Shown: positions 18,159 through 26,200 of the stretch, piece after piece | Layout of the letters: each line of letters begins with the position of its first letter | Position numbering within the stretch: position 1 is the first letter of the stretch | NCBI GenBank assembly: GCA_024228355.1 | Contig: JAAETN010000146.1 | Span: 1 to 50,893, forward strand | Direction: 5' to 3' | DNA from: Maribacter sp. | GTDB taxonomy: Bacteria; Bacteroidota; Bacteroidia; Flavobacteriales; Flavobacteriaceae | DNA length: 50,893 nt | The notes under the pieces: generated by a model | What the model was told of the DNA's origin: nothing | The model's database searches: none | What the model saw: only the letters and a program-made list of their open reading frames with translations | Translations under genes and position numbers: made by a program

Positions 18159-18746
18159 CTACTCCCCGAATAAAGACCTAATATTTACATACGAATTAGC
18201 AAGGGCCTTTTTAATTTTATTGGGACCCTTCCATTTCACTTTTTCAATACCTTCGCTTTCTTGGCCCTTTAACTTGCCGGTGTATGAAGTTTTCATGGCA
18301 AACCAATGAACTTCTTTTAGCTTGTACCTACCGTTACGCTTGAAAATGTGATATGTGGTTTTAAGGAAATTCTCGATCTTGAGTTTTTTTACTCCGGTTT
18401 CTTCCTCTACTTCCCGTACGGCACATTCTTCAATGGTTTCCCCTTTGTCCAATTTACCTTTGGGCAAATCCCATTTATCATTTCTATAAATGAAAAGAAC
18501 CCTTCCTTCAGCATTTGTTACAACACCCCCTGCAGCAACCTCCTTTTTGATTGTACGGCAGAATTTCTTAAGAATTTCTTCATGATTGGGGTGATAAATA
18601 TAAGCTTCGTTCAGCTTCTTTTTTGCCAGTGCATCTATGGCTTGCTGCACGGCATCACCATTTAATAAGAAGTACTTACTATTGGTAATTTCCGATAATT
18701 TATTTGTTAAAATCAGAGGCAGTTCTTTTACAAAAACTTTATACAT
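18159..18746 (-). CDS. NUDIX hydrolase
   Basis: Hydrolyses a nucleoside-diphosphate-linked or related pyrophosphate. The full NUDIX box is present: G-KLDKG-E-TIEECAV-REVEEETGV. It follows AAGGVVTNAEGRVLFIYRNDKWDLPKG. The track start at 18773 would overlap pyrE; the ATG at 18746 (MYKVFVKELPLIL) is more likely and leaves 195 residues. About 65 residues before the NUDIX fold are unassigned. The gene is head to head with pyrE with only 7 nt between start codons. The substrate is unknown. Confidence 0.88.
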   Translation of the reverse strand: MYKVFVKELPLILTNKLSEITNSKYFLLNGDAVQQAIDALAKKKLNEAYIYHPNHEEILKKFCRTIKKEVAAGGVVTNAEGRVLFIYRNDKWDLPKGKLDKGETIEECAVREVEEETGVKKLKIENFLKTTYHIFKRNGRYKLKEVHWFAMKTSYTGKLKGQESEGIEKVKWKGPNKIKKALANSYVNIRSLFGE

Positions 18747-18753
18747 TTGCGTA

Positions 18754-19395
18754 ATGGTTTTAGATAAAAACACCGCAAAAAAAACTGCAGAGCTTCTACT
18801 GCAAATTAATGCAATAAAGTTGAAACCCGAAAATCCTTTTTCATGGGCTTCCGGATGGAAATCTCCAATCTATTGTGATAACCGAATTATTTTGTCTTAT
18901 CCTGTCATTCGAAATTTTGTCCGTGAAGAAATGGCCAAACAGGTAGAAGCGCTTTATGGCAAACCGGATGTTATCGCTGGAGTGGCGACGGGTGCCATTG
19001 GATTGGGGGCATTGGTTGCAGATTATATGGGACTACCATTCATTTATGTGCGACCAGAACCAAAATCGCACGGTAGACAAAATCAGATTGAAGGTTATTT
19101 AGAGACTAACCAAAGTGTTGTTGTTATTGAGGATTTGATAAGTACCGGAAAAAGTAGTCTTAATGCTGTTAATGCACTTAAAGAAGCAGGAGCGAATATA
19201 AAAGGAATGCTTGCAATTTTCACCTATGAATTTGATGTGGCAGCAACAAACTTTGAGAAAAAAGAGCTCCCTTTGCACACCTTATCAGATTATGGGCATT
19301 TAATTGAGCAAGCCTCTGAAACCGGTTATATTAAGGAAGATCAACTGAAAACGTTGATGGAGTGGCGCAAAAACCCGTCACAATGGCAACAATAA
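18754..19395 (+). CDS. pyrE: Orotate phosphoribosyltransferase
   Basis: Joins orotate and PRPP to form OMP in pyrimidine synthesis. The track ORF begins at 18637, but the extra 39 residues lie antisense inside the NUDIX gene and do not resemble PyrE. The ATG at 18754 gives MVLDKNTAKKTAELLLQ, a proper N-terminus, and 213 residues. The PRPP-binding motif is VVVIEDLISTGKSS (about residue 122), and SWASGWKSPIYCDNR binds orotate. It leads a short run with the SRPBCC gene. Confidence 0.96.
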   Translation: MVLDKNTAKKTAELLLQINAIKLKPENPFSWASGWKSPIYCDNRIILSYPVIRNFVREEMAKQVEALYGKPDVIAGVATGAIGLGALVADYMGLPFIYVRPEPKSHGRQNQIEGYLETNQSVVVIEDLISTGKSSLNAVNALKEAGANIKGMLAIFTYEFDVAATNFEKKELPLHTLSDYGHLIEQASETGYIKEDQLKTLMEWRKNPSQWQQ

Positions 19396-19405
19396 TAGAT
19401 TAAGC

Positions 19406-19798
19406 ATGCATATAGAAACCCCAAAGAATACAATCAACAAGAGTGCAAAGGAAATTTTTGAGTTTTTAACAGATCTTCAAAATTTTGAAAAATTAATGCC
19501 AGAAAACATTGATAAATTCGAAGTAATCAATGAAGATAGATTTCTATTTGCTTTAAAAGGAATGCCAGAAATCGTATTGCAACGCAAAGAACAAAATCCA
19601 AATGACAAAATTGTTTTAGGTGCTGCCAGCGATAAATTACCATTTACATTGACCGCTGATATTTTATCAGTAAGCGAAGATGAATGTGAGGTGACCTTAA
19701 GTTTCAATGGTGAATTCAATGCCATGATGGCCATGATGATTAAATCGCCTATCACAAACTTCATGGGTACGCTATCAGAAAATCTGAGTATTATTTGA
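19406..19798 (+). CDS. SRPBCC-fold (START-like) protein
   Basis: 130 residues with the pattern of the Bet v1/START helix-grip fold: IETPKNTINKSAKEIFEFLTDLQNFEKLMPENIDKFEV at the N-terminus, alternating strands, and a C-terminal helix (AMMAMMIKSPITNFMGTLSENL). Such proteins bind hydrophobic ligands; the ligand here is unknown. It lies 10 nt behind pyrE and is probably co-transcribed. Its TGA directly abuts the convergent birA stop, with no gap. Confidence 0.75.
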   Translation: MHIETPKNTINKSAKEIFEFLTDLQNFEKLMPENIDKFEVINEDRFLFALKGMPEIVLQRKEQNPNDKIVLGAASDKLPFTLTADILSVSEDECEVTLSFNGEFNAMMAMMIKSPITNFMGTLSENLSII

Positions 19799-20530
19799 TC
19801 AATACAACAATTGTATTGCCTTCATATCAAATTCTTTATGAACATTGTCCTCAAGTGTGACTACCAATCTACCCTCATTTGAAACTCCCCGAATAAAGCC
19901 CATAAACATATTGCCATCAATATCTTTGAAAGTTGAAGGTTTATCTTTCCTAAATAGAACATTTTCATACTTTTTCTGCATTTCAGCGGTTCCTTTATCT
20001 TCCCATTCCAAAAAAGTCTGTTTCAAGACAGATTGAAACTCTAACAGTAATTGATCCAAGTTGAAGGTTTTTCCCATTAATAATTTAAGTGAAGAAACAT
20101 TCGGTAGGTTATTGAATTCAACTTGGTTTATATTTAGTCCTATTCCAATCACAGAAGCAATCAAACGATTCCCTACAAGCATATTTTCAATTAATATACC
20201 GCAAATCTTATAATTACCTGACAGAATGTCGTTAGGCCATTTTATGGTTAAATCTGGTATGTTTAGTTTGTTTAAGAAACTATAAATAGCTAGTGAAACA
20301 CAAATATTCAATTCAAAAGGATTGGTTACTTTCCGGAATTTCAAATTCTTTAAAATACTAAAAGTCAAGTTTTTAAAGGGCTTGGATTCCCATTTAGTAC
20401 CCATTTGACCTCTACCCATTTTTTGTTCATCAGTAACAACTATAGTGTAATCTTCCAATAATCTGGAACTCATTAATTCCTTTAAGTATAGATTTGTAGA
20501 ATCCGTGGCATTAAGTTTGATTATCTGCAT
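19799..20530 (-). CDS. birA: Biotin--[acetyl-CoA-carboxylase] ligase
   Basis: Activates biotin to biotinyl-AMP and attaches it to carrier proteins such as the BCCP of acetyl-CoA carboxylase. The biotin-binding loop is present as KMGRGQMGTKWESKPFKNLTFSIL (GRGRxxRxW in E. coli), and the central IKWPNDIL and KICGILIENM motifs follow. At 243 residues it lacks the N-terminal helix-turn-helix of E. coli BirA, so it should be an enzyme only and not a repressor. Confidence 0.93.
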   Translation of the reverse strand: MQIIKLNATDSTNLYLKELMSSRLLEDYTIVVTDEQKMGRGQMGTKWESKPFKNLTFSILKNLKFRKVTNPFELNICVSLAIYSFLNKLNIPDLTIKWPNDILSGNYKICGILIENMLVGNRLIASVIGIGLNINQVEFNNLPNVSSLKLLMGKTFNLDQLLLEFQSVLKQTFLEWEDKGTAEMQKKYENVLFRKDKPSTFKDIDGNMFMGFIRGVSNEGRLVVTLEDNVHKEFDMKAIQLLY

Positions 20531-20596
20531 GTATTGCCCAAAGTATGAATGTAGAATCTAATGTTAAAAACTAGGGTTAAAAGAACAAAAAAATAA

Positions 20597-20604
20597 TAAC
20601 TTTG
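20597..20604 (+). promoter_or_regulatory. Promoter -7 element (TAACTTTG) of the rsfS-ftsH operon
   Basis: TAACTTTG fits TAnnTTTG exactly and ends 19 nt before the rsfS ATG. It lies in the 93-bp gap between divergent birA and rsfS. The -33 box is not recognisable. Confidence 0.55.
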
Positions 20605-20623
20605 TACAAACTAAAATTATTGA

Positions 20624-21004
20624 ATGCAAAAAAGGAAAGCTAGTGCAGATGAGTTAATTGCATTAATTTTACAGGGAATAGAAGAAGTTAAAGGACACGA
20701 CACAAATATACTGGACCTAAGAGAAATTGAAAATACCGTATGTGACTACTTTATTATTTGTAACGGTACTTCAAACACACATGTAAATGCGATTGTAGGT
20801 TCTATCCAAAAAACAGTTAGCAAAGCAAGTAAGGACAAACCATGGCATGTTGAAGGTGAGGATAATGCCGAATGGGTGTTAATGGATTATGTTAATGTAG
20901 TAGTGCATGTTTTCCAAAAACAAATTAGAGAATACTACGATATTGAAGGGCTCTGGGGCGATGCCAAGTTCACAACAATAGAAAGTAGTGTAAATCAGCA
21001 ATAA
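20624..21004 (+). CDS. rsfS: Ribosomal silencing factor RsfS
   Basis: Binds ribosomal protein uL14 and blocks subunit joining when nutrients are short. The 126 residues carry the family pattern: KGHDTNILDLREIENTVCDYFIICNGTSNTHVNAI in the first half, then WHVEGEDNAEWVLMDYVNVVVHVFQKQIREYYDIEGLWGDA. The protein is of normal length. It is the first gene of a six-gene operon, 6 nt upstream of ftsH. Confidence 0.95.
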   Translation: MQKRKASADELIALILQGIEEVKGHDTNILDLREIENTVCDYFIICNGTSNTHVNAIVGSIQKTVSKASKDKPWHVEGEDNAEWVLMDYVNVVVHVFQKQIREYYDIEGLWGDAKFTTIESSVNQQ

Positions 21005-21010
21005 AAAAGA

Positions 21011-23020
21011 ATGGCAAAAGATAATAATACAACTCCCAAAAAACCCAAGTTCAGTTCATGGTGGATCTATGGACTAATTGCGGTGTTATTGATTGGTTTT
21101 AATTTTTTAGGTGGTAGTAATTTTGCGAATACAAAAAAATCAACTACTTCCGAATTACAGGAGTATCTAAGAAATGGTGATGTCGAAAAGATTTTGATAA
21201 TTACCAATACCAATCAAGCCAAAGTTTTTTTATCGGAGGAGGCACTACTGAAAGAGGTACATAAAGAAGTTTCGGAAAAGCCATTTCTACCTGCATCAGG
21301 AGCTATTCCACAATATATTTTGGACTATGGTGATCTTCAGATTTTTCAGAATGAAATCACTGAAATCAAGAAAGCAGAAAACCTGGATACAATAGTTGAA
21401 TTTGATAAAGAATCAAATATTGTTGCTGATATATTTGTTTCAATTATACCTTTTGTGCTAATTATTGGTATTTGGATCTATCTTATGCGCCGAATGTCAG
21501 GCGGCGGCGGTGGTGGTGCCGGTGGCCAAATATTCAATATTGGAAAATCAAAAGCCAAATTGTTTGACGAAAAGACGGATACCAGAACTTCTTTCAAAGA
21601 TGTTGCTGGTCTTGAAGGAGCAAAGGAAGAGGTAGAAGAAATCGTTGAATTCTTAAGGAACCCTGACAAATATACTTCGCTTGGAGGTAAAATTCCTAAA
21701 GGTGCTATATTGGTTGGTCCTCCTGGAACAGGTAAAACCTTATTGGCAAAAGCGGTTGCAGGTGAAGCTAAGGTTCCATTTTTCTCATTGTCAGGTTCTG
21801 ATTTTGTTGAGATGTTCGTTGGTGTTGGTGCCTCTAGGGTCCGAGACCTATTTAAACAGGCTAAAGACAAATCACCGGCCATAATTTTTATTGATGAGAT
21901 AGATGCTATTGGTAGGGCCAGAGGTAAAAATAATTTTACTGGATCAAATGATGAACGTGAAAATACCTTAAACCAATTATTGACAGAAATGGATGGTTTT
22001 GGTACAAATACTAATGTTATTGTCCTTGCTGCAACCAACCGGGCAGACGTTTTGGACAAAGCGCTGATGCGCGCTGGTCGTTTCGATAGACAGATCTATG
22101 TAGACTTGCCGGATATTCGTGAACGTAAGGAAATATTCGAAGTGCATTTAAGACCAATCAAAACTGCTGAAACATTGGATTTGGATTTCTTAGCTAGACA
22201 AACCCCAGGTTTCTCAGGTGCAGATATTGCAAATGTCTGTAATGAAGCTGCTTTGATTGCCGCACGACAAGAGAAAAAGGCGGTTGGCAAACAAGATTTC
22301 TTGGATGCAGTTGATAGAATTGTTGGAGGATTGGAGAAGAAGAACAAAATCATAACCCCTGGTGAGAAAAAAACAATTGCTTATCACGAAGCAGGCCATG
22401 CCACTACAAGTTGGATGTTAGAACACGCTGCACCATTGGTAAAAGTTACCATTGTTCCGCGTGGACAGTCTTTAGGTGCCGCTTGGTACTTACCTGAAGA
22501 GAGACTTATTGTTCGTCCTGAACAGATGTTAGATGAAATGTGTGCTACCTTAGGCGGTAGAGCTGCAGAAAAAGTAATTTTCGACCAAATATCTACAGGA
22601 GCGCTTAGTGATCTCGAAAAAGTTACAAAACAAGCCAGGGCGATGGTTACGGTATATGGTTTGAATGATGAAATTGGCAATCTTACTTATTATGATTCCT
22701 CGGGTCAAAATGAATATGGCTTTACAAAACCCTATAGTGAGGAAACTGCCAGAAAAATAGATTCTGAGATTTCGGAGATTATTGAAAAGCAATACATAAG
22801 AGCAATCGATGTTCTGGAAAAGAACAAGGATAAGCTAATAGAATTGGCAGAGCGCCTGTTGGAAAAAGAAGTCATTTTTAAAGAAGATTTAGAAAAGATT
22901 TTTGGTAAAAGACCCTTCGAAAAAGAATTTGATGGCAAAGGCCAGGAAATAGTAAAGGACGAAGAACCGATTGATGCTGAAAAGGAGGCCAACGAGGAAG
23001 AGGAAAAAGAAAATAAATAG
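21011..23020 (+). CDS. ftsH: ATP-dependent membrane zinc protease FtsH
   Basis: Hexameric inner-membrane AAA+ protease that degrades misfolded membrane proteins and regulatory substrates. TM1 is about residues 17-33 and TM2 about 138-158 (IFVSIIPFVLIIGIWIYL), with a periplasmic domain between them and a Gly-rich linker after. Walker A is GPPGTGKT (about 236), Walker B is IIFIDEIDAIG, the second region of homology follows, and the zinc site is HEAGH (about 459). The C-terminus is very acidic and Lys/Glu-rich. It is flanked by rsfS and a LUD-domain gene. Antisense ORFs listed over it are shadows. Confidence 0.98.
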   Translation: MAKDNNTTPKKPKFSSWWIYGLIAVLLIGFNFLGGSNFANTKKSTTSELQEYLRNGDVEKILIITNTNQAKVFLSEEALLKEVHKEVSEKPFLPASGAIPQYILDYGDLQIFQNEITEIKKAENLDTIVEFDKESNIVADIFVSIIPFVLIIGIWIYLMRRMSGGGGGGAGGQIFNIGKSKAKLFDEKTDTRTSFKDVAGLEGAKEEVEEIVEFLRNPDKYTSLGGKIPKGAILVGPPGTGKTLLAKAVAGEAKVPFFSLSGSDFVEMFVGVGASRVRDLFKQAKDKSPAIIFIDEIDAIGRARGKNNFTGSNDERENTLNQLLTEMDGFGTNTNVIVLAATNRADVLDKALMRAGRFDRQIYVDLPDIRERKEIFEVHLRPIKTAETLDLDFLARQTPGFSGADIANVCNEAALIAARQEKKAVGKQDFLDAVDRIVGGLEKKNKIITPGEKKTIAYHEAGHATTSWMLEHAAPLVKVTIVPRGQSLGAAWYLPEERLIVRPEQMLDEMCATLGGRAAEKVIFDQISTGALSDLEKVTKQARAMVTVYGLNDEIGNLTYYDSSGQNEYGFTKPYSEETARKIDSEISEIIEKQYIRAIDVLEKNKDKLIELAERLLEKEVIFKEDLEKIFGKRPFEKEFDGKGQEIVKDEEPIDAEKEANEEEEKENK

Positions 23021-23079
23021 ATACATTTTACGTTCTTCTTACATAAAAGAGAACGACATAAGAAGGATTAATTGGTTTA

Positions 23080-23691
23080 ATGGGGATAATTGACAAACTT
23101 TTCGGTGGTGGCAAAAAAAAGGTTTCCAAGGAAACTGCAGAAACCCGTGGGGTTCATATGCCTGACCTCAATATTCCTGTTGATGAAAAATTTACCATTC
23201 ACTTTAAGAAAAACGGAGGTAAATTTATTTATTGCGACTCTTTTCAGGAAATTTCTGAAGCCCTAAATAATATTGTAAAAGAGAACGGTTGGGAAAGCCA
23301 CCCCTTCTTCGCAATGAACCCAAGACTTGAAGAAAGATTTGCCAAAGAGAATATTTCCTTTACTCATAAGACAAAAGAAAGTGACGTATTCTTTACTACT
23401 TGCGAACATCTTATTGCGCAAAATGGATCTATCCTAGTATGCTCCAATCAACTGATGGAAAAGAAACTCAATGAACTTCCGGACAATGTTATTGTTTTCG
23501 CAACAACAAGTCAGTTGGTTGAGTCTATTGGTGAAGGGTTAAAGAAAATAAAGAAAAAATATGGCCATAGCATTCCCGCTAATATTACCACACTCAAACA
23601 TTTTCAGTCTACAAGCGAGAATTCAAATGATTTCTTAACTTACGGTAGTAGCTCCAAAAATCTTTATCTTTTACTCTTGGAGGATTTATAG
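23080..23691 (+). CDS. LUD-domain protein (LutC/YkgG-like)
   Basis: 203 residues with the C-terminal part of the LUD (DUF162) fold: FFTTCEHLIAQNGSILVCSNQLMEKKLNELPDNVIVFATTSQLVESIGEGLKKI, close to the LutC pattern in lactate-utilisation proteins. There are no iron-sulfur motifs and no lutA or lutB neighbours. It sits between ftsH and cdsA, a context that does not suggest lactate oxidation. A 9-step hairpin (CGTTCT...AGAACG) lies in the 59-bp gap before it. Its exact role is unknown. Confidence 0.8.
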   Translation: MGIIDKLFGGGKKKVSKETAETRGVHMPDLNIPVDEKFTIHFKKNGGKFIYCDSFQEISEALNNIVKENGWESHPFFAMNPRLEERFAKENISFTHKTKESDVFFTTCEHLIAQNGSILVCSNQLMEKKLNELPDNVIVFATTSQLVESIGEGLKKIKKKYGHSIPANITTLKHFQSTSENSNDFLTYGSSSKNLYLLLLEDL

Positions 23692-23692
23692 T

Positions 23693-24496
23693 ATGAAAGA
23701 AGTTTTAAGACGGGCACTTTCTGGAGCAGTATATATTATATTGTTATTATCCGCGGTTTTCTTAAGCTCCGATGCTTTTGATTTTTTGTTTATGACCTTC
23801 GGTTTGGCATGTCTATACGAATATAAAAGACTTGTTCATTTAAAAGGTTACCATGTCTTTATTGCTTATTTGGCATTATGGTGGGCATTTATTTATTTGG
23901 TTCATGACAAATGGCTGATTAATATTTTAATGTTCCTGACCATTTCAATGAATATGGCCTTGCTCTTTTTTCTATTTTCGAAGAAGAAAAAACCATTCAG
24001 CTTTTTTCAAAAGTTTGTAATCGGTCTATTTTATATTGGAGGAGGTTGTATCTTTTTAACAATGATTCCATATAAGGATAATGATTTTGCAAAATTGTTG
24101 ATTATTGGCATTTTTATATTGATTTGGATCAACGATTCCTTCGCATATATAGTTGGGAGCACATTAGGCCGAACAAAGTTATTTGCCGCCGTTTCCCCAA
24201 AGAAAACAGTTGAAGGCACATTAGGGGGTTTTGTTTTCGCCATGATCGCGGCCTATTTTTTAGGCAAATATGAGCCCATTATCAGTCCAATGCAGTGGTT
24301 CATTTTAGCAGCCGTAATTGTGCTCTTTGGCACTTTAGGTGATTTGATAGAATCAAAATTAAAAAGATCAGCAGGAGTAAAAGATAGTGGGGCTATAATT
24401 CCGGGTCATGGTGGTATGTTAGATAGGTTGGACAGCATGGTCTTCGCTGCTCCATTTGCATATTTAACGCTTAATATTTTTGCTTATGTTTCATAA
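23693..24496 (+). CDS. cdsA: Phosphatidate cytidylyltransferase
   Basis: Makes CDP-diacylglycerol from phosphatidate and CTP in the inner membrane, the branch point of phospholipid synthesis. The 267 residues contain about seven or eight hydrophobic helices and the CDS signature SKLKRSAGVKDSGAIIPGHGGMLDRLDS near the C-terminus. NDSFAYIVGSTLGRTKLFAAVSPKKTVEGTLGG is the second conserved block. It starts one base after the LUD stop and overlaps psd. Confidence 0.97.
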   Translation: MKEVLRRALSGAVYIILLLSAVFLSSDAFDFLFMTFGLACLYEYKRLVHLKGYHVFIAYLALWWAFIYLVHDKWLINILMFLTISMNMALLFFLFSKKKKPFSFFQKFVIGLFYIGGGCIFLTMIPYKDNDFAKLLIIGIFILIWINDSFAYIVGSTLGRTKLFAAVSPKKTVEGTLGGFVFAMIAAYFLGKYEPIISPMQWFILAAVIVLFGTLGDLIESKLKRSAGVKDSGAIIPGHGGMLDRLDSMVFAAPFAYLTLNIFAYVS

Positions 24497-25166
24497 AGAG
24501 GGTCAAAATATTATATTGATTACCTTTTTTCTTGTTATTACAATAATTCTTATTGCAGAGTTCTATGCAGTGAACGATTGGTTACGATGGGGGCTTCAGA
24601 TCATTTCGGTTCTGGTTTTGGTATTGATATTACAATTTTTTCGTAATCCTAGAAGAGGTGCTAATAATATTTTTAACGAAATTTTAGCACCCGTTGATGG
24701 TAAGGTAGTAGTAATCGAAGAAGTCATGGAAACCGAATATTTTAACGAAAAGCGCATGCAAGTTTCAATATTCATGTCGCCTTTTAATGTACATGTAACC
24801 CGCTACCCCATTAGCGGAACGATAAAGTATTCAAAATACCATCCCGGCAAATATCTAGTGGCATGGCACCCTAAATCAAGTACCGACAATGAGCGTACAA
24901 CAGTGGTGATAAATACACCCAAATTTGGTGAAATACTGTATAGACAGATTGCAGGAGCTCTTGCAAGGCGTATCGTAAACTATGCGGAGGAAGGGGATAG
25001 CGTTCACCAAGGCGAAGACGCTGGTTTTATCAAATTTGGTTCTAGGGTTGACTTATTATTACCTTTGGATTGTGGTATCGCCGTAAAACTGAATCAAAAG
25101 GTTGTTGGCGCCAAGACCTGTATTGCAACCTTTGTGGATAAAAATGAAGAAGGAAACCTTACATAA
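24486..25166 (+). CDS. psd: Phosphatidylserine decarboxylase (short type)
   Basis: Converts phosphatidylserine to phosphatidylethanolamine. It is made as a proenzyme that cleaves itself at a Gly-Ser bond to form a pyruvoyl group; here the site is FGSRVDLLLP, with Ser near residue 184. PVDGKVVVIEEV and MSPFNVHVTRYPISG are family blocks. The track start is a TTG at 24480; the ATG at 24486 is preferred. It overlaps cdsA by 11 nt. The N-terminus holds two hydrophobic helices. At about 226 residues it belongs to the compact psd type common in Bacteroidota. Phosphatidylserine synthase is not in the window. Confidence 0.95.
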   Translation: MFHKEGQNIILITFFLVITIILIAEFYAVNDWLRWGLQIISVLVLVLILQFFRNPRRGANNIFNEILAPVDGKVVVIEEVMETEYFNEKRMQVSIFMSPFNVHVTRYPISGTIKYSKYHPGKYLVAWHPKSSTDNERTTVVINTPKFGEILYRQIAGALARRIVNYAEEGDSVHQGEDAGFIKFGSRVDLLLPLDCGIAVKLNQKVVGAKTCIATFVDKNEEGNLT

Positions 25167-25404
25167 AAACTTTGAAGAAGCTGTTGATTTTTTAAATAGC
25201 TACAAAGACCCACTGCCGGCAGACCTCTTATTAAAACTATACGCGTATTATAAGATTTCAAAAAAGAATTTTGACAATCCTGGAAGTAAAACCCCCCTTA
25301 TCAACGCCTTTAAGGCAAATGCTTTAATACAAGCACAGGATATAAGCCGTGAAGAGGCTATGAAAGCCTATATAAAACTAGTGAAAACGGAGGTGAAAAA
25401 ATAG
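25144..25404 (+). CDS. Acyl-CoA-binding protein
   Basis: A small four-helix ACBP that binds long-chain acyl-CoA. The true start is the ATG at 25144 (MKKETLHKNFEEAVDFL), inside the last codons of psd, and the 14 extra residues in the track are out of pattern. The 86-residue product has LPADLLLKLYAYYKISKKN, PGSKTPLINAFKANA and EEAMKAYIKLV. These contain the conserved YxxYKQA-like helix and the Lys and Ala positions of the family. Its overlap with psd and operon with cdsA suggest a link to membrane lipid supply. Confidence 0.9.
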   Translation: MKKETLHKNFEEAVDFLNSYKDPLPADLLLKLYAYYKISKKNFDNPGSKTPLINAFKANALIQAQDISREEAMKAYIKLVKTEVKK

Positions 25405-25419
25405 TACTTCTGTATTGCC

Positions 25420-26184
25420 CTATTCATATAAATCTTTCATGTCTGCATTACAAAGCTCAGAAATGAAATTTCCTATTTTCCGGGTAACATCCTTAAAGTA
25501 CCGCTCTCCTTTTTCCGTAGTGGCTAACATGGGATTTCCGACGCCGGTATCCTTACTAATTTGCGACCATTTACGCTCTGCCCATACCCAACCCTCAGTA
25601 AATGATTTTATTTTAAAATTCTTGGATGCTCCGGTACCCCACTTTTCCTTTGGCAGTACCAATTCAGGTTTTAGGTAGAGAATAAGGCTAGTTTCCATCT
25701 CATCGGCATGATCACCATTTTCGTCAAAATATTCGGTTTTATTCAAAGATTGAAACCAATTGGAGAAACAAATGAACATTTCCGGATATTTTAAACCCAA
25801 TTCCCGGACCAAAGGCTTAAAGTTATTTCCGCCATGACTATTAAAGATGAGCAATTTTTTTATCCCTTGTCGATTTAACACTTCGACCACATCCTTTAAT
25901 ATTGCTAATTGGGTGCTTGGATTCAAGTTAATATCCAAATAAATATCTGACTGACCTGTGTTTACACCAAAAGGAATTGAAGGCAATACAATTACCTTAC
26001 TTCCGTCTTCCCAAGCCAGTCTCGCAGATTCTGCCGCTAAAGCGTCACTTTCATATACATCAGTCGCATACGGCAAATGGTAATTATGAGCTTCAGTCGC
26101 ACCCCACGGTAAAATGGCCAAATCAAATGTGGAATTTTTAAGAGCTTGCCAATTAGTTTCAGCTAAGATATATGGTCTAATCAT
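25420..26184 (-). CDS. Creatininase-family metal-dependent amidohydrolase
   Basis: 254 residues of the creatininase (creatinine amidohydrolase/MftE) fold. Metal ligands are visible: E31 and H36 in GATEAHNYHLPYATD, D42, and NSHGGNNFKPLV and GDHADEMETSL further on. Related proteins cut creatinine, formamide-type or mycofactocin substrates; no neighbour identifies the substrate. It is probably cytoplasmic. It lies 16 nt downstream of the sterol desaturase gene in the same direction, so the two are likely co-transcribed. Confidence 0.88.
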   Translation of the reverse strand: MIRPYILAETNWQALKNSTFDLAILPWGATEAHNYHLPYATDVYESDALAAESARLAWEDGSKVIVLPSIPFGVNTGQSDIYLDINLNPSTQLAILKDVVEVLNRQGIKKLLIFNSHGGNNFKPLVRELGLKYPEMFICFSNWFQSLNKTEYFDENGDHADEMETSLILYLKPELVLPKEKWGTGASKNFKIKSFTEGWVWAERKWSQISKDTGVGNPMLATTEKGERYFKDVTRKIGNFISELCNADMKDLYE

Positions 26185-26200
26185 ACTGTAATTTTTTAAA

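Noticed and set aside
18637-18753. 39-residue N-terminal extension of pyrE in the ORF track
   Set aside because: It is antisense to the NUDIX coding region, does not resemble PyrE and precedes a good ATG.
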